A DNA stretch of 64,000 nucleotides. Source: Plantactinospora mayteni (GTDB lineage: Bacteria; Actinomycetota; Actinomycetes; Mycobacteriales; Micromonosporaceae). The first letter of the stretch is position 1, and the number at the start of each line of letters is the position of its first letter. Under the pieces are notes generated by a model. It was not told the origin of the DNA, searched no databases, and saw nothing but the letters and a program-made list of their open reading frames with translations. The stretch spans positions 120,398 to 184,397 of the forward strand of contig NZ_BONX01000028.1 of NCBI RefSeq assembly GCF_016862935.1. The letters run 5' to 3'. Made by a program: the position numbers and the translations under genes. This document shows positions 15,241 through 24,267 of the stretch, one piece after another.

Positions 15241-17234
15241 CGACAGCCGGCCCGATCAACGGCGCCACGACGGCAGCAGAGGCCGTCGACGGCGCGACGG
15301 CAGCCGGCCCGTTCACGGGCGGGACGACGGCGGCGGAGCCCGTCGACGGCGGGACTGCAGCAGAGGCCGTCGACGGCGGGACGAGTATCGGCCCGGACCT
15401 GTCCCGGTGGCGGGGCATCGCCGCCGACCCGGAGGCGGACCGGACCGCCGCCGAGACCGGCACCGCGCAGGGCATCGCCAGACTCCGCAGCCGCAGCCGA
15501 GTCCTGCTCGGCTCGCTGATCCGGCCGCACCGCAAACTGATCGGCGTGGCAGTGGCCCTGCTGCTGCTCCAGAACGCGGCCGGGATGGCCGGGCCGTACC
15601 TGGTGATGCTCGGCATCGACGGGGCGATCGGGCCGCTCCGGGCCGGTGACCCGGGTCCACTGGTCGCGGTGGCGACCGCGTTCGGGCTCGCCGCCGGAGC
15701 CGAGTACGCCGGCAAGCGCGGCTTCCTCACCCTCTCCACCCGGATCGGCCAGGCCATCCTGCTCGACCTGCGCCGCCGGGTCTACGACCACTTCCTGCGG
15801 CTGTCGGTCAGCTTCCACGAGCGCTACACCTCCGGCCGGCTGGTGGCCCGGCTGACCAGTGACATGGACTCGATCGCCGAACTGGTCGACGGCGGCATCG
15901 ACGACCTGGTGCTCGCCGTGCTCTCGATCGTCTCGGTGGCCGGCGTCCTGCTCTGGCTGGACCTGCCGCTGGCCGCGGTCACCCTGCTCGCCTTCCCGTT
16001 CCTGCTCTGGCTGTCCCGCTGGTTCGCCCGCGCCTCCGCGTCCGCGTACCGGCGTACCCGGGAGACGGTCGCGCTGGTGATCGTCCACTTCGTAGAGTCG
16101 CTCGGCGGGATCCGGGCGGTACAGGCGTTCCGGCGCGAGCCGCGCAACCAGCAGATCTTCAGCGCGCTCAACGACGACCACCGGCGGGCGAACCTGCGGG
16201 CGTTCCGGCTGATCGCGACGTACTCGCCGGCGATCAAGGTGATCGGCAACGTGACCATCGCGGTGGTGCTGGCGTACGGCGGCATGCGGGTGCTGGGCGG
16301 GCACGCCGAGATCGGGGTACTCGCCGCGTTCCTGCTCTACCTGCGCCGGTTCTTCGAGCCGATGCAGGAGTTGAGCCAGTTCTACAACGCACTCCAGTCC
16401 GCCACGGCCGCGCTGGAGAAGCTGGCCGGGGTACTCGACGAGCGGCCGGGCGTACCGGAGCCGGCCGCGCCCCGCCCGCTGCCGACCGGGCCGGTCCGGG
16501 GTGCGGTCGACCTGCGGGCGGTGACCTTCGGCTACCGCGCCGACGCTCCGGTACTGCCGGAGCTGACCCTGTCGATCCCGGCCGGCCAGACGGTGGCGCT
16601 GGTCGGCGCGACCGGTGCCGGGAAGTCGACGGTGGCGAAGCTGATCGCCCGGTTCTACGACCCGACCCGGGGCACCGTCACCCTGGACGGGGTCGACCTG
16701 CGTGACGTCGCCGACGCCGACCTGCGCCGGGCGGTCGTCATGGTCACCCAGGAGAACCATCTCTTCGGCGGGTCGGTGGCGGACAACATCCGGTTCGGCC
16801 GGCCGGGGGCGGACGACGGGGACGTGGTCGCGGCGGCGGACGCGATCGGCGCGCACGACTTCATCGCCGCGCTGCCCGCCGGGTACGCGACCGACGTGCA
16901 CCGGCGCGGCGGCCGGCTCTCCGCCGGGCAGCGGCAGCTCGTCGCGTTCGCCCGGGCGTTCCTCGCCGACCCGGCGGTGCTGATCCTGGACGAGGCCACC
17001 TCGTCGCTGGACATCCCCAGCGAGCGGCTGGTGCAGCGGGCCCTGCGGACCATCCTGGCCGAGCGGACGGCGATCGTCATCGCGCACCGACTGTCCACCG
17101 TGGAGATCGCGGACCGGGTACTGGTGCTGGACGGCGGCCGGGTGGTCGAGGACGGTCCGCCGGAGGTGCTGATCGCCGGGGGCGGCCGGTACGCCGCCCT
17201 GCACCGGCAGTGGCGCGACTCCCTGCTCCGCTGA
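15237..17234 (+). CDS. ABC exporter half-transporter, subunit with canonical Walker B
   Basis: The 665-residue protein begins at an ATG overlapping the previous stop (ATGA), which ensures coupled translation. It too opens with a repetitive tail (units ending in AVDGGT or similar, about residues 8-50), then a six-helix membrane domain (about 95-390) and an ATPase domain. Walker A is GATGAGKST, Walker B LILDEATSSLD with catalytic Glu586, but the signature is LSAGQ (561-565) rather than LSGGQ. In a heterodimer the degenerate site would combine the partner's Asp594 with this LSAGQ, and the active site would combine Glu586 with the partner's LSGGQ. This matches known asymmetric exporters well. Confidence 0.92.
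   Translation: MTTAGPINGATTAAEAVDGATAAGPFTGGTTAAEPVDGGTAAEAVDGGTSIGPDLSRWRGIAADPEADRTAAETGTAQGIARLRSRSRVLLGSLIRPHRKLIGVAVALLLLQNAAGMAGPYLVMLGIDGAIGPLRAGDPGPLVAVATAFGLAAGAEYAGKRGFLTLSTRIGQAILLDLRRRVYDHFLRLSVSFHERYTSGRLVARLTSDMDSIAELVDGGIDDLVLAVLSIVSVAGVLLWLDLPLAAVTLLAFPFLLWLSRWFARASASAYRRTRETVALVIVHFVESLGGIRAVQAFRREPRNQQIFSALNDDHRRANLRAFRLIATYSPAIKVIGNVTIAVVLAYGGMRVLGGHAEIGVLAAFLLYLRRFFEPMQELSQFYNALQSATAALEKLAGVLDERPGVPEPAAPRPLPTGPVRGAVDLRAVTFGYRADAPVLPELTLSIPAGQTVALVGATGAGKSTVAKLIARFYDPTRGTVTLDGVDLRDVADADLRRAVVMVTQENHLFGGSVADNIRFGRPGADDGDVVAAADAIGAHDFIAALPAGYATDVHRRGGRLSAGQRQLVAFARAFLADPAVLILDEATSSLDIPSERLVQRALRTILAERTAIVIAHRLSTVEIADRVLVLDGGRVVEDGPPEVLIAGGGRYAALHRQWRDSLLR
15255..15390. repeat. 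Repetitive N-terminal tail of the second exporter subunit
   Basis: Units of 27 or 30 bp encode G-[AG]-T-[T]-A-A-E-[AP]-V-D variants, four to five times. The pattern is looser than in the partner gene, but both subunits carry such a cytosolic N-terminal tail. Confidence 0.7.
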
Positions 17235-17300
17235 CTCGCTGCTCCCATAGGCGCTGCTCCGGTGGGACGGGGCCCGGCCAGCAGGCGGGGACCGGCCGGC

Positions 17301-18221
17301 TCAGCTCAGTCGGGGTAGCAGCAGGCGCGCGACGTCCAGCGCCCGACTGGCCGGCGACGGGGCGCCCGGCCTCCAGTCCTCGGCCGTCCAGACGTCCGAG
17401 AGCACCGCCATCACGAAGCCCCAGCCGACCACCCGGTCCACCGGCATCGCCAGTAGGTCGGCGAGCTGTTCGACCCGGGCCGGCACCAGCGCGGTCAACG
17501 CCGGATCCCGGTCGTCCGGCTCGGGGTTGTAGAGCAGCGCACCGACCTCGAACCCGGGATCGCCGACCAGCCCGTGCGGGTCGATCGCGAGCCACGGTTC
17601 GCGCTCCGCGCGCAGGATGTTGTCGTGGTGCAGGTCGCCGTGCAGCACCACCCGCCCGGGCGCCGAGGCAGACAGTTCGCGCATCAGGCCATCGGCCCGG
17701 GCGACGAGGTCGGCCGGCAGCGGCCCGCCGTCGCCGTGCACCGCCAGGTATTCCTCGAAGCCGACGCCGTAGCTGGAGAGGTCGGGCAGCGGGCAGTCGG
17801 CCGGCACCGGTACGGCGATCCGGCGCAACACCTCCGCCGCCACCGAGGTCGCCTCGGCGTCCCGGCCGGGCACCAGGTCGCGCAGCCGCCAGCCGGGCTC
17901 GGCCCGCTCCAGCAGCAGGGCCCCCCGGTCGAGGTCGGCCCGGAGCAGGCGTACGGCGCCCCGGCCGGCGAACGCGGCCAGGGCCGGTGCCTCGGTACGC
18001 AGCGACTCCCCGCTCGGCACGCCCAGTTTCAGTACCGCCGGCCGACCGTCGGCACAGGTCACCGCAGTGACGTAGTGGAACGACAGGTCGTACGGCTCGC
18101 CGACGGTCAACTCCCAGTCGGCGGCCACCTCGGCGAGGGTCCGGGGCAGCTCGGCGAGCCAGCGGATGCCGTCCGCCCCCCACACCTGCCGTGCGTTGCG
18201 GGCCAGCGCCTCGGGAATCAC
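17301..18221 (-). CDS. Aminoglycoside/hydroxyurea phosphotransferase family kinase, APH(6)-like
   Basis: The 306-residue kinase-fold protein contains the catalytic loop HGDLHHDNIL and, about 15 residues on, AIDPHGLVGDPGFE, the metal-binding segment of the APH(6)/hydroxyurea family (streptomycin 6-phosphotransferase and relatives). The N-terminal half has AVLKLGVPSGE as the ATP-binding Lys strand. It may inactivate an antibiotic or phosphorylate an unknown metabolite; soil actinobacteria often carry such kinases without a biosynthetic cluster. It starts with GTG in the last copy of a 20-bp triplicated sequence, so a slip in the repeat would move the start. It is convergent with the ABC exporter operon. 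Confidence 0.85.
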   Translation of the reverse strand: MIPEALARNARQVWGADGIRWLAELPRTLAEVAADWELTVGEPYDLSFHYVTAVTCADGRPAVLKLGVPSGESLRTEAPALAAFAGRGAVRLLRADLDRGALLLERAEPGWRLRDLVPGRDAEATSVAAEVLRRIAVPVPADCPLPDLSSYGVGFEEYLAVHGDGGPLPADLVARADGLMRELSASAPGRVVLHGDLHHDNILRAEREPWLAIDPHGLVGDPGFEVGALLYNPEPDDRDPALTALVPARVEQLADLLAMPVDRVVGWGFVMAVLSDVWTAEDWRPGAPSPASRALDVARLLLPRLS

Positions 18222-18266
18222 CGTCTCGCCTCGGGAATCACGCCGTCGCCTCGGGAATCACGGCGT
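18207..18266. repeat. 20-bp tandem repeat across the APH start codon
   Basis: Three units (18207-18226, 18227-18246, 18247-18266), each beginning cgcctcgggaatcac. On the minus strand each contains GTGATTCCCGAGGCG, the first five codons of the kinase, so the start region is present three times. The 20-bp period puts the copies in different frames. Confidence 0.92.
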
Positions 18267-18440
18267 CCACGGTAGCCGGCGGATCAGCAGGCCGGCGGAC
18301 CGGCGGATCAGCGGCCGGGGCGGGTGCCTGGCGCCGGCTGCTCCGATCCGGGTTGTCGTACCCGGGCGGCAGGATGCGGGTCGACCAGAGTTCGTGGTCA
18401 CGTCGGGCCGGCGACGTGCCGTCGACCGGAGGGCGATCCC

Positions 18441-19067
18441 ATGACGATACGGGTGATGAGCCGGCGGCGCTCCGCCGCGACCATCGAGGCGGCGGCGCCG
18501 GGCGCGCTGGTGCTCGACGTGACCTCACGCGGGCCCGACCCCTGGGTGCGGCTGAGTCCGTTCTATCCGCACGGCGGCATCCCGGTGCCGTTCTCGCCCG
18601 GCGTCTCCGGCGAGTCCGTGGAGGGGATCTGGCAGGCGCTCAAGGTCTTCGCCGGCGTCGACGTCGATCCCAGCCGGCTCGGCGTGACCACGATGAAGGG
18701 CCTGAAACGGACGGTACGGCGATACGGCGCGGTCCGGGGGCACCGGGCCGGGCTGACCGGCGACCGACTGCTGGACTACCCGGAGGCCCGCCGCCTGATC
18801 TACCTGCCGACGTACCGGTGGGTGCTGGAACAGCCGGCGGCCGACCTGGTCGCCGAGCTGCGCCGGCTCGCCGCCGACCGGGACGTGGTGCTGCTGGACT
18901 ACACCACCAACGCCGACGTCGCCGACCTGGACACCCCGCTCTCGCACGCCGCCCTGGTCCGGTCGTTCCTCACCGGCGACTGGCCGGCGGAGTCACTGCC
19001 CGACGGGCGGGCTGAGGCGGTGCCCGACGAGCGGGTTGAGGCGGTGTCCGGCGGGCCGGCGGGCTAG
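18441..19067 (+). CDS. Conserved actinobacterial protein of unknown function (recalls DUF6939)
   Basis: The 208-residue cytosolic protein has no signal peptide. Recognisable conserved blocks are VLDVTSRGPDPWVRLSPFYP, IPVPFSP, SVEGIWQALKVF, TTMKGLKRTVRRYG, and a long central segment LIYLPTYRWVLE followed by a predicted helix and VVLLDYTTNADV. I recall this block order from a domain-of-unknown-function family common in Streptomyces and relatives, but am not certain of the number. The last 20 residues are a short repeat rich in E, P and V. GGAGGG lies 8 nt before the ATG. It stands alone, 93 bp before valS. No function is proposed. Confidence 0.65.
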   Translation: MTIRVMSRRRSAATIEAAAPGALVLDVTSRGPDPWVRLSPFYPHGGIPVPFSPGVSGESVEGIWQALKVFAGVDVDPSRLGVTTMKGLKRTVRRYGAVRGHRAGLTGDRLLDYPEARRLIYLPTYRWVLEQPAADLVAELRRLAADRDVVLLDYTTNADVADLDTPLSHAALVRSFLTGDWPAESLPDGRAEAVPDERVEAVSGGPAG

Positions 19068-19160
19068 CCGTCGGGCGAGCCGGCGGAGTCGGCGTCGGAC
19101 GGGGGCGCGCGGTGCGGAAATCCTGGTCGGCGGCCCGGCCGTCTCCCGTACCATCGGCCA

Positions 19161-21773
19161 ATGACGGATGCGGCGCGGCACCAGCGCACCGGTGTCCCCG
19201 AGCGGCCCAGCCTGGACGGGCTGGCCGAGAAATGGGCCCACCGGTGGCAGGAGGAGGGGACGTACGCCTTCGACCGGACGAAGAGCCGGTCGGACGTGTA
19301 CGCGATCGACACTCCTCCGCCGACCGTATCCGGCGAACTGCACATGGGGCACGTCTTCTCGTACACCCACACCGACACGGTGGCCCGGTTCCAGCGGATG
19401 CGCGGCCGGACGGTCTTCTATCCGATGGGCTGGGACGACAACGGCCTGCCCACCGAGCGCCGGGTGCAGAACGTCTACGGCGTGAGCTGCGACCCGAGCC
19501 TGCCGTACGACCCGCAGTGGCAGCCGCCGCAGCGGCCGGTCGGCGACGAGGCCCGGAAGAACCCGGTCGCGATCTCCCGGCGCAACTTCGTCGAGCTGTG
19601 TGCCGCGCTGACCGCCGAGGACGAGCAGGTCTACGAGGAGCTGTGGCGGCTGCTCGGGCTGTCGGTGGACTGGTCGTTGACGTACACCACGATCGGCCGG
19701 ACGGCCCGGGCCACCGCGCAGCGGGCGTTCCTGCGGAACCTGGCCCGGGGTGAGGCATACTCCGCCGAGGCGCCCGCGCTCTGGGACGTCGGTTTCGGCA
19801 CGGCGGTGGCGCAGGCGGAGCTGGAGGACCGGGAGCGGCCGGGGGCGTACCACCGGATCCGGTTCGAGGTGCTGGCGTCCGGGCCGGGTAGCGCGGACAC
19901 TCCGATCGGTGCCGGCCCCGGCCGCGACGACCCGTACGTGCACGTCGAGACCACCCGCCCCGAGCTGCTGCCGGCCTGCGTGGCGCTGGTCTGCCACCCC
20001 GACGACGAGCGGTACGCCGACCTGGTCGGCGGCACGGTCCGCACCCCGCTGTTCGGCACCGAGGTGACCGTCTACGCCCACCCGCTGGCCGATCCGACCA
20101 AGGGCACCGGTCTCGTGATGACCTGCACCTTCGGCGACCTGGCCGACGTGACCTGGTGGCGGGAGCTGCGGCTGCCGACCCGGGTGGTGATCGGCCGGGA
20201 CGGTCGGCTGCTGCCCGAGCCACCGTCCGGCGTCGACCCGACCCCGTACGCCGAACTCGCCGGCCTGAAGGTCAACGCGGCCCGGCGGCGGATCGTGGAG
20301 CTGCTGGCCGGCTCCGGCGACCTGGCCGGCGAGCCGAGGCCGATCACGCATCCGGTGAAGTTCTACGAGAAGGGCGACAGCCCGCTGGAGATCATCTCGA
20401 CTCGGCAGTGGTATCTGCGCAACGGCGGCCGGGACGCCGAGCTGCGGGCCGCACTGCTCGACCGGGGACGCGAGCTGAACTGGGTGCCGGCGCACATGCG
20501 GCACCGCTACGAGCACTGGGTGAGCGGGCTGACCGGGGACTGGCTGATCAGCCGGCAGCGCTATTTCGGGGTGCCGTTCCCCGTCTGGTACCGGCTCGAC
20601 GACGTTGGCGAGCCGGATTACGCCCAGCCTCTCACGGCGGACGAATCGGCGCTGCCCGTCGATCCGACCTCCGACACCCCGGCCGGATACACCGAGTCGC
20701 AGCGCGGCCGGCCAGGCGGTTTCATGGCCGATCCGGACGTGATGGACACCTGGGCCACCTCGTCGCTGACCCCGCAGATCGTCGGCGGCTGGCTCGACGA
20801 CCCCGACCTCTACGCCCGGGTCTTCCCGATGGATCTGCGGCCACAGGGGCAGGAGATCATCCGTACCTGGTTGTTCGCGACCGTCGTCCGCGCGCACCTG
20901 GAGGCCGGGGTGCTGCCCTGGCGGGACGCGGTCCTCTCCGGCTGGATCCTCGACCCGGACCACAAGAAGATGTCCAAGTCCAAGGGAAACGTGCAGACCC
21001 CGATCGGGCTGCTGGCGGAGCACGGCCCGGACGCGGTCCGCTACTGGGCGGCGAACGGGCGGCCCGGCACCGATCTGGCGTTCGACCCCGGCCAGATCCG
21101 GATCGGCCGGCGGCTCGGCACCAAACTGCTCAACGCGTCCAGGTTCGCGCTCGGCCTCGGTGCCGGCGACGCCCTGCGGGCGCCGGCGACCGAGCCGCTG
21201 GACCGGTCGATGCTCGCCGGACTCTCCACTGTGGTCGCCACCGCCACCGCCGCCTTCGACCGGTACGACCACACCGAGGCGATGCAGGTCAGCGAGGCGT
21301 TCTTCTGGCGGTTCTGCGACGACTACATCGAGTTGGTGAAGGAGCGGGCGTACGGCGAGGGGCCGGGTGCCGAGTCGGCCCGGGCCGCCCTGGCCGCCGC
21401 CCTCTCCACGCTGCTGCGGTTGTTCGCCCCGTTCCTGCCGTACGTCACCGAGGAGGTCTGGTCCTGGTGGCGGTACGGCTCGGTGCACCGCTCGCCGTGG
21501 CCGACGACGTACGAGATCCAGCGGGTGGCCGCCGACGGTGATCCGGCACTGCTGGAGCTGGCCGGGGCGGCGCTGACCCAGGTACGGCGGGCGAAGTCGG
21601 AGCGCAAGGTGTCGATGCGTACCGAGGTGCCGCTGGCCGAGGCGCTCGGCCCGGCGGCGATGCTGGAGCAGCTCGCCAGCATCGCCGGGGACCTGAAGGC
21701 GGCCGGTCGGATCGGCAAGCTCGACTTCCTCCCCGACCGCACCCCGGAACTCGTCATCGCCTGCGCTTTCTAG
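19161..21773 (+). CDS. valS: Valyl-tRNA synthetase, archaeal-like type
   Basis: The 870-residue class I synthetase charges tRNA-Val. The HIGH motif is HMGH at residues 61-64 (TVSGELHMGH), the KMSKS motif is at 603-607, and an editing CP1 domain (about 190-380) lies between. The block WDDNGLPTERRVQN starting at residue 91 is the archaeal/Rickettsia-like ValRS form; the common bacterial form has GTDHAGIATQ there. The C-terminal anticodon-binding region is present, but there is no obvious long terminal coiled coil. TACCAT ends 6 nt before the ATG, indicating a leaderless transcript, and there is no room for a T-box leader. I cannot see whether a second, bacterial-type ValRS exists elsewhere. Confidence 0.93.
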   Translation: MTDAARHQRTGVPERPSLDGLAEKWAHRWQEEGTYAFDRTKSRSDVYAIDTPPPTVSGELHMGHVFSYTHTDTVARFQRMRGRTVFYPMGWDDNGLPTERRVQNVYGVSCDPSLPYDPQWQPPQRPVGDEARKNPVAISRRNFVELCAALTAEDEQVYEELWRLLGLSVDWSLTYTTIGRTARATAQRAFLRNLARGEAYSAEAPALWDVGFGTAVAQAELEDRERPGAYHRIRFEVLASGPGSADTPIGAGPGRDDPYVHVETTRPELLPACVALVCHPDDERYADLVGGTVRTPLFGTEVTVYAHPLADPTKGTGLVMTCTFGDLADVTWWRELRLPTRVVIGRDGRLLPEPPSGVDPTPYAELAGLKVNAARRRIVELLAGSGDLAGEPRPITHPVKFYEKGDSPLEIISTRQWYLRNGGRDAELRAALLDRGRELNWVPAHMRHRYEHWVSGLTGDWLISRQRYFGVPFPVWYRLDDVGEPDYAQPLTADESALPVDPTSDTPAGYTESQRGRPGGFMADPDVMDTWATSSLTPQIVGGWLDDPDLYARVFPMDLRPQGQEIIRTWLFATVVRAHLEAGVLPWRDAVLSGWILDPDHKKMSKSKGNVQTPIGLLAEHGPDAVRYWAANGRPGTDLAFDPGQIRIGRRLGTKLLNASRFALGLGAGDALRAPATEPLDRSMLAGLSTVVATATAAFDRYDHTEAMQVSEAFFWRFCDDYIELVKERAYGEGPGAESARAALAAALSTLLRLFAPFLPYVTEEVWSWWRYGSVHRSPWPTTYEIQRVAADGDPALLELAGAALTQVRRAKSERKVSMRTEVPLAEALGPAAMLEQLASIAGDLKAAGRIGKLDFLPDRTPELVIACAF

Positions 21774-21893
21774 GCGATCAGGCGATCCTCCTCCGTGCCG
21801 GCGTGCAACCTGTCGGATCGCCGCCGACGTCCCGGCCACCCGCGTGGGAGGGAGGCCGGGACGCCGGCTCGTTCCGGTCGTCAGCTCCGGTTG

Positions 21894-23159
21894 TCAGTCC
21901 TGCGGGACGTTCATCCGCTCCGGAATCGACTCGTACCGCTGCGGGTCGATGCCGCCCAGCGTCCCGTCGGTGACGGCGTCGATGATGCCGAACATCCCGG
22001 TTTCGATCTGCTTGTTCAGCATGCCGTTCTGCTTCTGGCTCCAGGACTGGGTCTGGCCCCGCGTCTCGAACAGGATCGTCGCGCTGCCCCGGAGGGCGAA
22101 CGAGCCCAGTGCGGTACCGGGCAGGTTCGTGTCCTGCGGATAGAGCGTGACCTTGCTCTGCGGCGAGTTCCCACCCTGCATGGCGTCGTACGCGGCGATG
22201 TTGATCCGGCGGGACGCGTCGTAGTCGAACTTGGGCCAGTTGCCGTGCTGTGCCGGGTCGGTGATGAAGCGCCCGGAGATGGAGAGCGTGGTGAAGTCGT
22301 CCATCCCCTCACCGGTGTAGCAGGGCGCCTGGTTGTGCAGGTCGACGAAGACGTCCACGGTGCCGAACTCCCGCTCCAGGTCGCGGTAGACCTCGCGGAC
22401 GGTCTGCGCCTCCGGCGTCACGTACCAGCCGACGGAGGCGCTGTTGCCGGGAAAGTCCCCCGGCTGGGGAACGTAGCCGAGGTCCGGGTTGAAGTCGCGG
22501 TTCACGTCGAACCCGCCGAGCCGGGAGTTGTAGTTCCACGCCGGCCGGGCGCCCGCCAACTGCGGGAAGTCGGCGACGACATCGTCCCAGCTCGTGGCGT
22601 TCTGCCGGGTGTCCAGCTCACCGCCGTCGGCGTTGAGCTTCGGTACGGCGACCACGGTGACTGCCTCGCGGATCTGCGCGGAGCGGGCGGAGTTGTTGCC
22701 CAGCGTCTTGAGCGTCTCCAGCAGCGCGGCGGTGCCGTTCATCTCGTTGCCGTGGATCTGGCTCTGGATCAGGACCACGGTGTCGCCCTCGCCGACCCGG
22801 GCGGTCCAGATCTCCCGCCCCTGGTTGGAGTGACCGGCGACATCGACGGCGACCTTGCCGCCACTGGTCTGCTCGATCTGCCGAAGGCTGCGCCGCAGCT
22901 CGTCGTGGCTGATGAAGCCCTCGACCGGCTTGTCGCCCGTCTCCGTCCCGCAGTGCGACTGGAGAGGCTGGGCGACGGCCGGGCCGCTGGTCACCGCGAC
23001 CGCCCCCGGAACGCCGAGGAGGACGGTGGCCGCCACCGCCAGGCGGCGACCGAGGTGACTGACGGCGGCGCCGGGCGCCGGCGATGACGCGGCGGCGCGA
23101 CCGGTAACGGATCGCGGAATGGCGGGCTTACCTCCGTGGCGGGACAACCTCGATGACAT
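21894..23159 (-). CDS. Secreted M14 zinc carboxypeptidase
   Basis: The 421-residue precursor has a signal region rich in basic residues then VAATVLLGVPGAVAVTSG and cleavage likely after AVAQP. The metal-binding HxxE motif is in QIHGNEMNG, the second zinc His is in VDLHNQAPC, and the general base Glu is in ATILFETRGQ. The sequence is typical of the bacterial M14 'zinc carboxypeptidase' exported by actinobacteria. It would remove C-terminal residues from peptides outside the cell, or act on cell-wall peptides. The ATG at 23159 is preceded by GGAGG at 8 nt. A longer in-frame ATG (23279) adds 40 residues with no signal features, so I rejected it. Confidence 0.88.
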   Translation of the reverse strand: MSSRLSRHGGKPAIPRSVTGRAAASSPAPGAAVSHLGRRLAVAATVLLGVPGAVAVTSGPAVAQPLQSHCGTETGDKPVEGFISHDELRRSLRQIEQTSGGKVAVDVAGHSNQGREIWTARVGEGDTVVLIQSQIHGNEMNGTAALLETLKTLGNNSARSAQIREAVTVVAVPKLNADGGELDTRQNATSWDDVVADFPQLAGARPAWNYNSRLGGFDVNRDFNPDLGYVPQPGDFPGNSASVGWYVTPEAQTVREVYRDLEREFGTVDVFVDLHNQAPCYTGEGMDDFTTLSISGRFITDPAQHGNWPKFDYDASRRINIAAYDAMQGGNSPQSKVTLYPQDTNLPGTALGSFALRGSATILFETRGQTQSWSQKQNGMLNKQIETGMFGIIDAVTDGTLGGIDPQRYESIPERMNVPQD

Positions 23160-23655
23160 GCGCTGCACCTCCGATGGGGTGGGGGTTCGGCGTGACGCGG
23201 TCAAGTCGGACACAGATTGATCTTGCGGCACGAAAGCGCGACCGAGGCCGCCGGAAACAGTGAGAAATGTCCGCACCACAGAACGGCGGGTCGATGTAAC
23301 AAAACTCGGCCAAGTTTCGCTGCGACCGCCTTTCCCGCCCGCAAAATCGGCTCACGAGTCGAAGCCACCGGCATCCCCGCCGGGGCTACCACTTTTCCAA
23401 AGCGTTCACCATCATCGGCCACCGCTCCCACCCTCACCAGGTCAGCCGCTAGGCTCGCCACTCCGATCGGCACCCCGGAGCCGACCTGTCACTTAACGAA
23501 CGAAAGCAGGAACGTCAACTCCCCCAGTGCCACGAGTAACCAGTTTCACGACTCACCCCGGACGCCGACACGGACCATGTCGACCATTGCCAGAATCCCC
23601 GGTACGGCCTTTTCTGGCGTCCGCTCCGTTGCAACAAATGTGTAAGGAGAATCCG
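23160..23655. other. Intergenic region between divergent secreted peptidase and lipoprotein
   Basis: 496 bp, less GC-rich than its surroundings, between divergent genes. Short reading frames here have poor third-position bias, and I do not accept any as a gene. The region should contain both promoters. AAGGAGA at 23644-23650 is the ribosome binding site for the rightward gene. No palindrome convinced me. Confidence 0.5.
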
Positions 23656-24255
23656 TTGGCCCCCGCAAAGACTGCCCGCCGCTCCCTCTCCCTGAGCATC
23701 GCCGCGCTGGCCGTGCTCTCCGCCAGCGCCTGCGGGGGCGACGGCGAACCCGCCACGTTCGGCGGTCCGGTCGACACGGCCTCCTCCTCGCCCGGCGCGA
23801 AGGCCACCGCCAGCGCGCCGGCCAAGCTGAAGGAGATCACGTCGGCCTGCGAGCTGCTTCCGGCCAACCAGGTGGTGAAGACCCTCGGCGGCTCCGACCA
23901 GACCACGCTCAAGGCCACCGAAGCACCGCCCGCCGAGGACGAGACCACTCGATACACCTGCACCTACCAGGACGGCAACCGCGAGGCGCTGTCGCTGGTC
24001 GCGACCGCGTTCCCCGACCGTGCCGACACCGCGACCGAGACGATCGACGCCATCGGCGAGGGCAGCGAGGCCAAGACGACCCGGGTCGACGGCGTCGGGG
24101 CGGACGCGGTGGCGTACACCGTCGAGGGCGCCCGGGTACTGGCCTTCGCCGTGCCGTACCAGCAGGAGCTGCGGTTGGTGGTGCTCTCCGGCCCGTCGGT
24201 CATTCCGCAGAGCAAGTTCGCCGCACTCGGCAAGCAGGTTGCCGCCCGACTCTGA
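23656..24255 (+). CDS. Lipoprotein, DUF3558-like
   Basis: The 199-residue precursor has a signal peptide with twin basic residues (KTARRS), a hydrophobic core SIAALAVLSASA and the lipid-accepting Cys26. The mature part has a Ser/Ala/Thr-rich spacer and a domain with ACELLPANQVVKTLGG, TRYTCTYQD and LSLVATAF. The Cys pair and 'L-L-x-x-x-x-V' pattern recall DUF3558 lipoproteins of actinobacteria (Cys in CELL, Cys in YTCTY). TTG at 23656 is chosen because AAGGAG lies 6-7 nt upstream. An in-frame ATG at 23638 lies before that ribosome binding site. Function unknown. Confidence 0.72.
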   Translation: MAPAKTARRSLSLSIAALAVLSASACGGDGEPATFGGPVDTASSSPGAKATASAPAKLKEITSACELLPANQVVKTLGGSDQTTLKATEAPPAEDETTRYTCTYQDGNREALSLVATAFPDRADTATETIDAIGEGSEAKTTRVDGVGADAVAYTVEGARVLAFAVPYQQELRLVVLSGPSVIPQSKFAALGKQVAARL

Positions 24256-24267
24256 ACCGGCGCAGCA

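Noticed and set aside
14652..17204. 850-codon open frame on the minus strand
   Set aside because: Antisense of the ABC exporter genes; composition (Arg, Gly, Pro, His) is that of a shadow frame.
19068..19160. T-box leader before valS
   Set aside because: The gap is only 93 bp and the -10 box is 6 nt from the ATG, so no leader is transcribed.
23217..23645. 142-codon open frame in the gap before the lipoprotein
   Set aside because: Third positions are not G/C-biased, there is no ribosome binding site and no motif.
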